Positions 42,160 to 54,600 of a stretch of 64,000 nucleotides of DNA are shown here, piece after piece (position 1 is the first letter of the stretch; each line of letters begins with the position of its first letter). A program made the translations under genes and the position numbers. Origin of the DNA: Angiostrongylus vasorum (lineage: Eukaryota > Nematoda > Chromadorea > Rhabditida > Metastrongylidae); the NCBI GenBank assembly GCA_018806985.1, contig JADANN010000080.1:496001-560000 (forward strand). The letters run 5' to 3'. The notes under the pieces are model-generated. The model worked only from the letters and a program-made list of their open reading frames with translations, was not told the DNA's origin and did no database searches.

Positions 42160-42515
42160 CTCCCAACAGTATACCGCCTCATCGTGGCTGGAAGGTGATA
42201 ATGGGTGCGATGTGGACTGCGATGTACAGCGGGGTATTCGTCCAACCCGGCAGGGTCTCCCAAGCTGAAAAGGAGCCCGGCGTTTCCATCATGAAGCCTT
42301 GCTAAGAATAAACAAGTACCAGGACCCACCACCGTCTTGGTATCAAAGTCGCATGGTGTGCCTGTCGTGGTGACGACTTGGGGCATACTTTGGCCTGGCT
42401 GTCCTCGGGATTCCAAGGAGCCACAATGGCTTCACTAGCAAATCTCCGAAAAATGGTGATTATGCTGGGGCCCACACAACTAGTGAGGACGGGCCGTTCA
42501 AGTATCAAGTATCGA
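42160..42515 (+). repeat. SINE-like repeat family A, copy 5
   Basis: Plus orientation, full length with small deletions; head TATACCGCCTCATCGTGGC, tail GGGGCCCACACAACTAGTGA, then GTTCAAGTATCAAGTATCGAG. Confidence 0.85.
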
Positions 42516-45500
42516 GTAAGTAGTAATAAGTAGGCTAATAGGAAGTGCTACAACGCAGTGGCAGCGAACAAGAAGTGGTTCCTGTCACATACCACTACCG
42601 TGGCCGAAAGCAGGTTGGTCAATATACCTAAAAAGCTAAAAGAAATGACGAAATATTCAGTCGCACAGTAACGAAATAAAGAAGTAGATTCAACATAAAG
42701 ATCGAAGATTAGCATTGACATTAACAACTCCTGTAACGAATTAGGCAGAAGGAGGAACAAACAGCACGTCGCGTAAACTGAACTAGGAAGAGTCGTGATC
42801 ACGTGGAATCGTAAAAAGATGCGAGAAGAATGACCGTACAGGTCAGCATCGATTGCTTATATACCGTCTCGGAATTGATTTTCTACACGTGGCTCTATGG
42901 ATAGACATGTTTTCTCTTTATCTAATCATTGTAATTTACGCGTTAAGGTGAATGCGGTGACGCGTGCAAACGCGCTTATCTCGTCTTCACTTCTTGGCCG
43001 TTCCCCTGAATTATTCAATGGGACAATTTGAGAATGAATTTATTTCACTCTACTGTGATAAAACTACATGAGTAACGTTTTATCAGCCGACCTAAATCTT
43101 GATGGCAAGTAAACGATTACACCAATAATGAAGCATCTTTTTGGAACCCACCTACAGGGATACTTTTATGGACCGCCATCACAGACGTTGCATGCTCCAG
43201 AAGCAATCGTCGTCCAAGGTGGTTTTCTGCTTGGAACATGGTGATGTCGGCGATACCCAATCCGTTATCTTCAAGTCGTTGCTTTGGTACACGATTAACC
43301 CCCTATCCACCACCTGGAGACGCTCCACGTAGCCTCGCGAGTAACTGGCTTAAGATCGCTCACATGAGGGACGTCCATGGACCACCCAATCAGTAACCTC
43401 AGTAAATGATGTTGGCCCTGATTCAGCAATATTTTTTCTTGGAAGTGGCAAACACGTTTGTTTTAACAAGTAATGTTTTCTGTTTTACACGTAGTTCTCA
43501 GTGAAGCAATGTATTAGATCTGGCCGTTTCTTGGCGATCTCGTGGTGCAATAAGTACGTCAAATGCGTGGTACCATCACCTTCTGTTTGAAAGAGAAATA
43601 ACTATTAGTCCTTCACTAAGGTGGAGATGTTCCAATAAACTAATTATTTGTGAAAATTCTCCATTACACAGCAAAAAAGTTCCTTTTAGGTGCAAGGCGA
43701 TTTATGTGAGAGTAAAAGAGCTCACCTTCCGAGGAGCTAATGTTCGTCGGAAGCTGTGCGATTAGTTCTGAACAATCTTCACGCTTGTGAGGCCGAGTGA
43801 GGTTTTAACACACTGAGCTACTTTTTAGGCTACTATGTGGTGCATTTTTTGTTTGCTTTTCCGATTAGCCTTTATTGCCCTTTGCAGGAAGAAATCACTA
43901 GGGGCGATTTCTCAATGCGGTGAGCCCGATCGATCGATGGCGGGATATTGGACACCTCTCGGAGCGCGTGACTGATCCTTGCGTCTGAGCACAAACTGCT
44001 CACCTTTATTCGGTTTGGTTTCACTTATGATGGACAAACAACAGTCAGATTTTTACCATAGTTGTTAAGGTGTCTCTATAGGCTGCATAACGCTCTCGCC
44101 TCTCAATCATACTTGCCACGAAGATATTTGTGTCAGCTCTTTAACGTTGTTGTTTCAGATGATCGACATTTACTGCCAACTCCACGAATATCATTCTCCG
44201 TTAGTTTCATGTGTGCTCGTCAATGTTCTGTTTGCAGAACGGCTTCAATGAAATGAATCGACCGTGAGACTTTCCATCTTCTTATCTGCGAATATGTTTC
44301 TTGATGTCGTTGAGAACAGTTCTCCAATATGTTGTTTAGAGAGACAGCGTAGTTGTGCACATTTTTGCAAGTGCCGTTTGAGGGTCTAAAACTTTGCAAC
44401 AGAATAGAGGGAGTGAGGTTTTGAGTTTGTTGACTTTTTGAAAGATGGAACCGACAAATTGAATCAGCGGTCATCGTATGACCGGAGGTTTGTGGATAAC
44501 GTAGCTTATTAGAAGTGTATGCTCTCTGGTAATATTGGCGCATACGAGTAATCACCGGTGCACAGGCACCTTGTTTAAGTTTTATGTGGAATTGCCTTGC
44601 GGTTTGCGGAGAACGTGCACGCTTTTGTCGTCATTGTCACCCATCTGTAGTCGAGGAGGTAGGCATTTTCTTATTCATCGTTACTGCAGCGTTCTCAATG
44701 ACGTTTGTCAGCATCACTGGTAGTTGTTAAGATGGTTTTGCAGCTGCGAAATGACGCAGCAAATAGGAAATTGCTGCAGACGATGATGAGTTTCCTTCGT
44801 ACTCCTCATCTCTCTATTATCCTCACACAGAACTATACATATGCTAACAACAACAGGAATCATGCGCTTAGCATTATCTTAGCAAAACGACATTTTGAAT
44901 TTCCTCATAGAAATTTGTCGTGGCAATTCCATTTGCAAAACTGGAGTCACATGATTTAGTAAGCGAAAAGCGTTTGTGATTAACGACAAGAACGTTAGTA
45001 TTGTTTTATTCCTTTTTGTTTTCAAAGTTCCACATCACTTTTATGGTGAGCATCTCAACGCTTCCTTCATTTAGTACGCTTTATTGGACTGTAACGATGC
45101 TGAAGTTTTTCGCGTATGAGTTCGCCTGCCCGGTGAGGACCTTGTTTTCTTCATGTAGGTCGCAGAATTCTGGCCGAATTGCTATTTTTTGGAGTTGAGA
45201 AACTGCTCTACTAGAGCATTCCTAGGCCTTAGTTGGCCTGGGATGCGATCGAGCAGCGACAACGTGTCGATTACAGTGCCTTTGTAATTTCTTGTATCCC
45301 CGAATTTGATTTCGTTAAAAGAACAGAATGGCATGTCGTAAAAGTGAAACAGTGAAGCACTATAAATCCTTCTACGATCCCAGGTATCGGAAATTCTAGC
45401 GCTGATTGCCGAAATTCTTTCGAAGATGGTAGCCATCGAGCTTTGCCTAGCACGGAACATCGATGTTCTTGAAAAGCGACAAACGAGGGGACTTTTACGA

Positions 45501-46870
45501 GAAAAGCAAACGTATGCCCACTATGCCCGAGGAGTGTGAGTAGTTTGGAGTCGGAAAAGCGTGGGAGAAATTGAGGAGTAAAAGATGCTAGTTTGCTTCT
45601 TAGGGCACTTATGAATTCTTTCCGCTTAAAAAAAGGTTTTCGTTAAGTGTGATGTTCCTGTTTTCATTTTTGTTTTCTCTACTCGTATTTTTGTGCCGTT
45701 CGATAGGAGATCTCTAGCAACTATAGCAGTCTACTACCTCCATTGGTCCAGGTCATTTACTTTCCTTTCTAATTCACTTATTGGCCTGGTCAGCACTTTC
45801 CCGAATGTATAATTACCGTCATCGAGTGACATATATCTTCATGTGTGTTTCTAACTACCGAATTGCGATTTACGTTACTGGTCATCGCCAAAGGATTTTG
45901 TCATGCTGCTAATTAGGAGTCCTGTACATCCAACCGCATGCTTGCCTCTGAGTAACTTTGTTTCAAGAATCACCGCCATCTTGGTAGTCTAGTATCGATG
46001 ACAACAGCCAAATAGTTCCGTGGTCCATCTTAGTTGACAGGCCTTCGTCAAATGTGAGGAACAATACTTTCAAGTGGAAGTCATTTCAGCTTAGTCATTT
46101 CAGAATTGAAGCAGATTAGATGGCTCAGTGATTGATGATGTAGTGTCACTTTCCCACTACTCATTGAGGGATAGGAGATGAATATTGTACATAACTCTTT
46201 AAGTTTTTGCTTGTATATAACATTGTAATGCTCAGTATTATAATGTCCTAACACTCATCTATCTATTCATTATAAATAAAGGCGAAAGAGTAACGAATAC
46301 GTAGGTAGGCTGCTACATTTAGTGTTCAGCGAGATGAGTTTCGAGAACAATATTGCTGGCGTCTTAAATATTCTTTACGAGAAGCCACTGGTAAACGACG
46401 GATTTCACAGCTTTTAAATGTTTATATCTATATCATCGTTATTTTTTCTGAGCACCGTAGAGTTTCTTCTTCTTCTAACGGTTTTCTAATGTACAGGTCT
46501 CATTTTCAGAATTCAGGACTGTGAAGCTGTGTTGCAAACGGCACATTCGTTTCGTGGGTTATTTTCCCAACCGCACTCTGAGTATCGGAGCACCTACAAC
46601 AAAAATTACCGATTCTTCTCTCTTCGATTCCCCAAGATCCAAGATTATTTTGGAAAGTTCTGTTTCGCACTATTCCTAATGGCCTTCACATTCGATGCTT
46701 TCCACAGATGGTCGGTTTTTTGTTCCGGTCATGTCGCGTATTACATTATTTCTTTTTCTTGTACTGTAATACAACGTATTTTCGTCTCTCAATTAAATTA
46801 CAGTAGAGTGAGTGTGTGAAACCCGCGGTATCACGTATCCTCCCATTACTTTATTTTTCTAGCTGCCATT
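42516..46870. other. No confident gene
   Basis: 4.3 kb with scattered frames. The minus-strand frames at 45460-45182 (ATIFERISAISARISDTWDR) and 44555-44220 look moderately protein-like but carry no domain that I recognise. No family repeats found. Confidence 0.35.
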
Positions 46871-46873
46871 GTG

Positions 46874-47260
46874 TTCCTTCCAAAGGTTTGCCGCCTCATC
46901 GTGACTGAGAGGTGTTCCTGGGTGTCGGACTGCGATGTACAGCGAGGTATTCATCCCCTGGCATGGTCTCCCAAGCTGAGAATGAGTCGCGTGTTTCTAT
47001 CAGGAAGCCTAGCTAAGAGTAACCAATACCAGGATCCACCACCGTCCTTGTATCAAAGTCGGATGATGGTAAATCCTCGTCTGATCCGCAAAGGGTGCGA
47101 ATGCCTGCGGTGGTGAAGACCTGGGGACAGATTTTGGCCAGGCTGACCTCGGGATTCCAAGAAACCACAGTGGCTTAACCAGGAGATCTCCGAAAAATGG
47201 AGATTATGCTGGCGCCCGCACAACCAGTGGGGACGGGCCATTTAACTATCAAGTATCGAG
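46874..47260 (+). repeat. SINE-like repeat family A, copy 6
   Basis: Plus orientation, full length; head CAAAGGTTTGCCGCCTCATC, tail GGCGCCCGCACAACCAGTGG, then CTATCAAGTATCGAG. Confidence 0.85.
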
Positions 47261-47320
47261 TATTTGTGTTAGCTATTACATTCCCGTTGTTTTACTTTTA
47301 TTTTATTTTATTTGACCCCT

Positions 47321-47672
47321 CTTCACGTCTACCGTGCAGATCCCGGTACTCCTCACATTCTATTCGTTCCCTCGCATTCACTGTCCACGAAGGTGTTCCA
47401 ACTTTTAAGTGTGGCTTTGGTTGCTGCTTGTGGATCTTCATTTTGTCGTGAATGTCGTAGAGTGCTGGTCGAGCAATTTTCCCTGGAGTCCTGAGATAGC
47501 CGGGCTGGAGTGTTCCCAATTGGATTGCAGAGAGTGGTTTTTTTCCAGACAAGTCCGGTATCAATCTTCCGACGTCGAAGCGACGAAAGGCTTGGTTGGG
47601 CCGGAGCGGAATCGGACTAGTACCATGCTCGTGACGACGGACATCACTACCACTGTGCTGTCTGCCCCCATC
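47321..47672 (-). repeat. tRNA-derived SINE family B, copy 3
   Basis: Best copy for the promoter boxes. On the minus strand the A box CAGCACAGTGG is at 47660-47650 and the B box AGTCCGATTCC at 47618-47608, about 30 bases apart as in a tRNA gene. The body runs through GGACTTGTCTGG and the tail is GGGATCTGCACGGTAGACG. It lies about 60 bases after a family A copy in opposite orientation. Confidence 0.75.
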
Positions 47673-48604
47673 CTATTGTATTACCTTACATAATGACTTC
47701 CTACCGCTGAAATATTCTGTTGCATTCCCATACTTCTTTTTCTCGTGTTTTCTGTACTTGCCTTTATCCGTGACTTCGTTTATCTTTTCTTCTGAGCTTT
47801 CTTACTTAGCCAGACACTTTCCAACTTTTCCTCCGCACTTTCGCATAGTTCCAGAAACATTTCATTGCTTCCCCTTATCTCTTTTAAACTGTCATACATT
47901 ATTCTTCCATAAAATGTTTTTAATACGGTTTTGTCACATTTGGAAGGTTTCCTTTTCCCTAGTAGTACTCTCACCAATTTCCACACCATCTCTTTTTTAT
48001 GTTATTTGTTGTTTCTTTATTTTTTTCTTGATGGTAGGATAGTGTCATGAAGTCATCGACATTGCTATTCGTTCTCGTCACTCCTCGTCTGTGCCCTCAT
48101 CCGTCCCACACAGTCGACGTAATGTCGTGATGATGGTCCGACCGGATAGTCTATCATGATTTGTAGCCCATGTGCTCGAAATTCGATATTGATGATATTC
48201 GTACGTATGTGATGTTCAATCTGTTTCACCTCGTTTTCATCACTCATATGATTGGATTTCGTTACAAAGAAATTTTCGACCACATTTTCTTTTCAAGTTG
48301 TGAAGTTGCATAGGAGTTCCTACTGCTTTAGATATGGATCTTCTGGCCTGTGCTGCTTTTTCTAGATGGCGAGAATCTCTAAAAGGTTCGATATTTTATT
48401 CCTTATAACTGTAGTCTCCGTTCTTCTTGCTCTGTGCACGAAACACAGTAGAACTACGGCTGAACAGCTGTCGCCCAGTGCGTTGGCAACAATCCTTTGA
48501 AATGCAGCAGTAGATAGCAGATTGGGTACGTGATAGTACCGCATTTCATTACTTGCCTTCCGTAATCATGGTGTAGGATTTACAATAGTCTACCATCAGG
48601 AAGA
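47673..48604. other. No confident gene
   Basis: A minus-strand frame at 47989-47780 (YGRIMYDSLKEIRGSNEMFL, then CESAEEKLESVWLSKKAQ) has a helical, charged composition, but I cannot name it or extend it. Confidence 0.3.
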
Positions 48605-48808
48605 ACCACCACACCAGACGACTAGTTTGATACCGGCACGGTGGTGGATCCTGCCATTGGTTTACTCTTGGCTGGGCTCCCTGATGGAAACGCCGGACTC
48701 CTTCTTAGGTTGGGAGACTATGCCAGGGGAGGAATCCCCCCGCTGTGCATCGCATTCCGACACCCGGAGCACCTCCTAGCCACGAAGTGGCGGTAAACCG
48801 TTGGGAGG
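48605..48808 (-). repeat. SINE-like repeat family A, copy 7 (tail missing)
   Basis: Head and middle only: GGTGGATCCTGCCATTGGTT through GTGGCGGTAAACCGTTGG. The tail half is absent. Confidence 0.82.
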
Positions 48809-48961
48809 AGAACTAAAACACATGAATATTACAAGGCCATAACTCCTTTTTCCTTCGAAGTTCATTACGACACGACTTCGCAAAGTAGAAAAATCAGAGA
48901 TTTGTTGCGGTCGAAGCTTTTGAATTCCACTTAGGTAGTTGTGTAATTTGGACTGCGTCAG

Positions 48962-50396
48962 ATGTTAGGGACACATTCGTGTGAGAACGGAGAAATATCT
49001 GGCGCTTTTGGTTGGGATCACCCGGTGTTCAAGGCAACCGTGATTGCTGGCAATAATGTAAGTCAAGCTGCTTCGCCACCTTCCGAATCCTTTGATCCAG
49101 GAGTTTTGCAAATGGTGGCAGACTGCGTGTTGTGCGGATCACCGGCTTCTGTCATGACATGACTGGTCAGTCTTTTTTTCTTGATTGATTTATTAAGTAC
49201 AGATAGAGTTTCTTCCATGATATGGAAGTCCTGCATCGGTAGCAGATTACGATATTTTACGAATCTTAATGTAATGCTCTTACATTGAACGCAAAGCCAG
49301 GGCATTCCGAACTATACGGGAATCTATCGGAGGGGAAATTCAAGTGCTGAATACCTCTATTGCTAGTAGATTGGTGTTATACCCGAATCCTTCAATTTTA
49401 CCCTTACGTCGTCCTTTTATTCATAAATTTTTTCCCCATTCAGTTACCAGAGACGAACGATGTGTCGATGCATTTTGTCGATCGCATGTACGCACTCTAT
49501 CCAATTTTAAACAATGTATTCTTTCAAAAACGTTTTGAAACCTACCAGCTGGTAAATGGATTTCGCATCCATCCAGTCAACGATAAACCTTCTAGAAATC
49601 TTACCAGCGAATTCAGTGATCACACTTCACAATGTCGTGAAGACAAGCATGCCGGCAGCAATGGACCTGGACCTTCACTGTTGTATGGAATGCTGAATGG
49701 TTCAATTTCAGAACGCCCCATTAGAACTCCCCATTTCGACCTGCGATCAATACAGAACTCAGTGAGATTGTGTTTTATTTCACTGGATTTGAAATGATCG
49801 TGGTAGAGGAACCCTCTTGTTCGCATGTAATTCCAAAACCACCTCATCTAAGGTTTAAGAACCCCCACAAGGTCTCCGTGAATGTAGAATCTTTAATTCT
49901 GCAAACCTTTTATTTGCTACTTTTAATAACGTAAAGTTTTTTCTCTCGTGAATTGCAGCGCACGAGAAGTCGATGACCGATTAGTGTAATTGGAAATACG
50001 AGAGTGGAACAAAGTGGGGTCAACCACTAAGGGTTTTTGCATAGTGTTATTTTTAGTCCCTGAAGCTCAATTATTTGTCTTACGAACCACCCTTGAATCA
50101 TCCGCGTTTAAAATTCGTCTTCTTATAAAAAGCCTGTTGTTTTTTGGGAACTTTTGGTGATTTTTGCAATTGTTACGTCAACATTTAGTTCAGATTGCTC
50201 CATATTTATGAAAGGTGATAGCGTTATCGGTGGTTCATCCACAATGCAATTGTCTGCACCACGCTATGGATACCGACCTTGGAATGCGCCGAATGCAACG
50301 AACGCTCCAACCAGCGTACCGCCAGTTCTCTCATTTGATGTAACAAGCGAACAATATAAGAGGCATTCCATTGAGAAAATATACTTGAATGCCTGA
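48962..50396 (+). CDS. Unidentified gene, three exon-like segments
   Basis: I do not recognise the family. Segment 1 (48962-49057) reads MLGTHSCENGEISGAFGWDH, PVFKATVIAGNN and ends at a perfect donor GTAAGT. Segment 2 (49444-49761; acceptor CCCATTCAG, donor TCA/GTGAGA) is exactly 106 codons in the same phase: LPETNDVSMHFVDRMYALYP, ILNNVFFQKRFETYQLVNGF, later GSNGPGPSLLYGMLNGSISE and RTPHFDLRSIQNS. Segment 3 (about 50190-50396) reads MKGDSVIGGSSTMQLSAPRY, GYRPWNAPNATNAPTSVPP, SFDVTSEQYKRHSIEKIYLN and a stop. Segment 3 is one base out of phase with the TTCAG acceptor in front of it, so either the acceptor is wrong or one base is missing. Low-complexity Pro/Asn/Ser content suggests a flexible C-terminus. 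Confidence 0.45.
49444..49761 (+). CDS. Strongest exon of the unidentified gene
   Basis: 318 bases, phase 0 to phase 0, acceptor CCCATTCAG and donor GTGAGA, no stop. The composition (Asn, Phe, His, Arg well mixed) is unlike the chance frames around it. No domain recognised. Confidence 0.5.
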
Positions 50397-51546
50397 ATGA
50401 TACGTCTTCGTGAAGAATCAAGTGGATAGCGGCATAGTTCTCAATTCATGTGGTGTTCTTTTTATTTGGGCAAGTTTTTCTTCTTGCTAGCATCGAGAGC
50501 AGCTTGTGCAAGAGCGTTTTCAAGCCTTCACCACAGGTCGCCGTTGTCTTGCAAATCAGAAGGGAGGGCAATCATATTAAGACATTTTCACCTATGCTGT
50601 GTCCACTTCTCTTGACATCGGCCTTTTTTGCTAAGGCTCCTAGTTGAAATAAAGCAGTCCTTGCCAACTAGAGTAACCTTGTTCCTCTGGAGACATTAAT
50701 TCTCTGGGAAAATACTTGAACACCAAGCGAAACGTTGACTGAGATGAATTCGAAATGTTTGAGGATCTCATCATTTTATTAGCTTCGTAAACACACATTG
50801 CAAGTTTGAAAAGAAGTGGTAGTTTTCAGTTTGATATTACAACAAAAAGGATTTAGCATGCTGCTTGCTACACATAGAAATCGATTTCTCAATCATTTAT
50901 AGATAGAGGTACTTGGCGATCAGAGGGAACGATGTCGTCAAACGTTTTTTCGTCTTTACCTTAACACTATAAAAGTCACATGCTATATGTTGGTATAAAT
51001 GTGGTAGCGCTTTCTTTTGCTGTACCACCAAATCCTCAATCTAGTGCCAATCGTTCGGACCAGGCCTGTTCAGGTTAGGATTTCGCTAATCAAACTTTAT
51101 CAACTTTGGCGACATTTGTTGTTTAATTAATGGCTTTTTCCGCATGTCCAGCTTTTGTTAGAGCCACTATCGTTTCAGAAATTTAGAAATTAGTAGTTAT
51201 GGAGTTTGGTGAATATCAAGTGTTATTAGACAGATTGTGTTAGATTAGACCTTGTACACTGCTATAAAGAATCGAAGTTTTGGGTATGGGCAGATGGTGA
51301 GCATTTCCCTCATTTGCACAACCACCACCTCACCCCATGATGTACGTAAGGCTCAATCGACCTCCGATGTGATCACCACTAGCTCCAACACTTCAAGAAA
51401 ATCGAACTTTCTTTGGTAATTTGAGCTGAAGTCCAAACGCCTCTTCTTCGATGCGGGCTGCATGAGCTTCTGTGTACGCTGACTTTTTTGCTTTGTTCAT
51501 TATATATCTTGTTATTTACTTAATACTTATGGTTAGATAGTTTTCG
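50397..51546. other. No gene recognised
   Basis: No motif and no repeat matched. Confidence 0.45.
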
Positions 51547-51600
51547 GTGGCAAGATCTAAATCTGTGATGGTTTACTATCACAGATTTAGATGTTACCAC
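51547..51600. repeat. Hairpin with 15-bp perfect arms
   Basis: ATCTAAATCTGTGAT at 51555-51569 is the exact reverse complement of 51578-51592, with an 8-base loop; the flanks GGTGGCAAG and GTTACCACT extend it imperfectly. GTTACCACT is repeated directly a few bases later. Perhaps a small foldback element. Confidence 0.75.
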
Positions 51601-54600
51601 TATGATTTTGTTACCACTGAGGTTTTCTTCACAGATAAAGAAATAAATGCTTTCTAAAGTTTGAAAAAAAATTTTAGACAATCGCCTTCCATTTTTTTTT
51701 CACTCAGGGAGGATATTTCCATAGCGTTTGTATATTATTTCAGAACCTTGTATGACAAACCTGGATCCTTTATGATGAAATCATGGACATTCAATTTTCG
51801 GTATGTGTCGTAATAAATAGAAGGGTCACAATAGTAGGAATGTTGACAGGAATGAATTGTCGTCTGACTCTAAAAGGTGTTTTGCAACGTCTTCTGATTT
51901 GCGATGCTTTCGTTCGTGGAGTGTTGTCTTATGAAGGAGGAGATGTTTCTTTGCGTGAAAATAAGTTTTCAAGTGCTCTCATTTGCAGCTTGCGGGTTTT
52001 TAGCATTTAACAGGTTTTTTGCATACAAGTTTTAATTATTACCTACAGTCAACAATTCCAGCATAATTCTCAATATTGCTGCAGGCTGCTCTTTAGGTGG
52101 CATTTCCACTTTGCACCAAATATGTGCAATTTTAGGGGTCAGTATAGAAGTATTTTAAACAGAAACGTTTTCTTCGATGGGTGCATCTGCGGCCAACCTG
52201 AGCATTTTTCGCCATATTTCCAATTTTAAAGCTCTGATGTTGTATTATAATATATCACACGTCGTTTCCGCGTTCTCGGCTCACTTTCATCCTCCACAAA
52301 GAAGCAACATGCCAACAGCGTAGTTTTGGTGTGCGAAGAGCCGCACCTAGAGCTCTAATCTGGAGTCTTGGCTCAATGAGGAACTTCCCGTTATAGCTTT
52401 TAGTCACCTGCGGGCTTGCTGAGTTTAAAGGGAAGGGTCAGCTTCATTAACAGGGTTCGTGACAATCCATTCTATTTTTTCCGGCTTAACACCATTATAC
52501 CGCTCCACTTCTGCTGTGGTGTCTTGTATGCTCTTCGTTATGGAGTTGGTTGAAGTTTTCTGAAGCCTTTTTTCGGTTTTTCTGATCGGGTGCCAATGTG
52601 AGAGTCCTTCCCTGTAATGAGTTCTCAGCCAAGAGAGCGCTTGTGCATCAATTATCGGAATAGTAATACTATCCATCATTCAGCAAGCCTTGCGTAGGAC
52701 TTCTGATGCCGAATTTGTGCTTCTTATTTAGCATGTGTTGGTGAATTGCAACAACAGTTCTAAATAACAGGGAGGGGATCCCACTATACAGAGGATCTGT
52801 CTATTCTGCTGAAGTCCTTACTGACAAGTTCTGTTACGGGTCTAATTGTCTTAACTTGTGGTGTTGCTTGCCTACCGCCTTCCCTTCAAAGTGGAAACTG
52901 GTTACAAGCTCTGCAATCTACTTCACTTATTAAATTAGGAAGGTATAGGGTTAGATCGAAGAGCAAGGACAGAATACAACACTCAATCAACCGTTGCAGT
53001 CTAATAATTTCCGTATCACTGTGCAGGCAAATGAATTGCTTCATCTGGTCACCACTTATCGCTTCCCACAACATATCCTTCTGTTATCAATACCTGTACG
53101 TCTTGTTCTGAATCAGCTCCCAAGTGTCGGTGATAAACAAACAGTTCACAGAAATGTGTCGACTCTGTACACCGTAGCAAAAACTGTCCATGTATAGCAG
53201 GCCGCCTTTCATCGAAAGTCCACTGGTTGCGAGGCACCGCAGTGTTATTTTCACTCACCACTGCTGAATTCCTCATAGTCGTCTTCACCATTAATCCTCC
53301 TCTAATTGACTTCCCTCTGATCTTCGACGTACAACACAGCAGGTTCCCTTCTTTTATTTCTTATTTCCAGCTCCTTCAATGCTTCTGTCAATGAGGTGTC
53401 GGTCATTGTTCAATGATTCATCTTCTCTGACATGGTTCAAAATAGTAAAATTTGTTTCTTGACTTTTACATCCAACACGAAAAATTCACGACTTCTACGT
53501 AGCAGCATTTACTAATATGGGCACCTTTTGAGCTTCGGAATCAGGTCTGTTCTATAAGTTTCTTAAGTTTTAAGCTCATGAAATCCTCTAGTTGTCGGAA
53601 AGTCAACACGTTCCTTTATGTGGTGCATATAAAGTTCACTTTTTTACCAGGAACTGTTATTCGGTCTTAATGAATACAACGTTATAATTAATCCTGATCG
53701 CTATAGTAAATTGGTTGGCACAAGAAGTACGCAAATAGGCTCTGTATATTCTGCAAAACGTTCTCGAATACTGACGACAGTGTAGTTAGGTGGTGGACCA
53801 TAGTGACACATATTAATTACAACGTATATACCAGAGTGGTAGGGAATGGACTCATCTATAATGTTCTTTATCAATCGGAAGGTTAGCTTCGATGTTTATC
53901 TGCTGACAGCGGGTGGCGGACGACTTGTCTTTGTCTGGAACTGAGATGAAAGTACTTTTTGTTTTAAGCGACAGTCATGCAAATTTACTAGTGTGCGCCT
54001 TCGAAAATGTCCCCGGAACGTAGGCATCTCAGTACTTTATTACAAACAACAGTCTTTCGTTGTTGTATATCATTGCATGACTCATAGAGAAGGGCAAACT
54101 TGCCCTGACAACAATTTTTGTGGAATTTATTGTGTAGAGAACAGCTCTTTTAAAACACGGCTTTTGCAATATCAGCGGTGGTGGGGGTGCCTTAATAAAA
54201 AGGTCATTCACCATGGGGCTATTGTGGACGTATACAAACACTACCACATTTGCCACAATGTCGCCAATCTCTGTGTTTTTGCAGGCCATGTGCGAAGCAA
54301 TGGCTACGTTTTCAGGTTGTGCAGCCTTCGGAGAAGTGGCCAGCAACGCAGTTGAAAATGCGTTGGGGTACATCTATGCGTCTAGCAGTGAACCTCCATG
54401 AAGGTTGCCGTTTGGTCGAAAATGGACCAGAAATGCCTGCTGATTCACTACCAGCATGAACTTTTATTTTTGAGAAATTAGTCGCTTAGTCATGGTCCTC
54501 CAACTCTATCGTTGTACAGAACACTTTAGATTTTGTTTTGCTTCTTTTTCTTTCTTGGTGAGCTAACGCGAGCTTGGTAAAAAATGCTATTCGGCTAACG

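Noticed and set aside
47650..47660. Real tRNA gene
   Set aside because: The A and B boxes are present, but no acceptor stem or anticodon arm folds around them; it is a SINE head.
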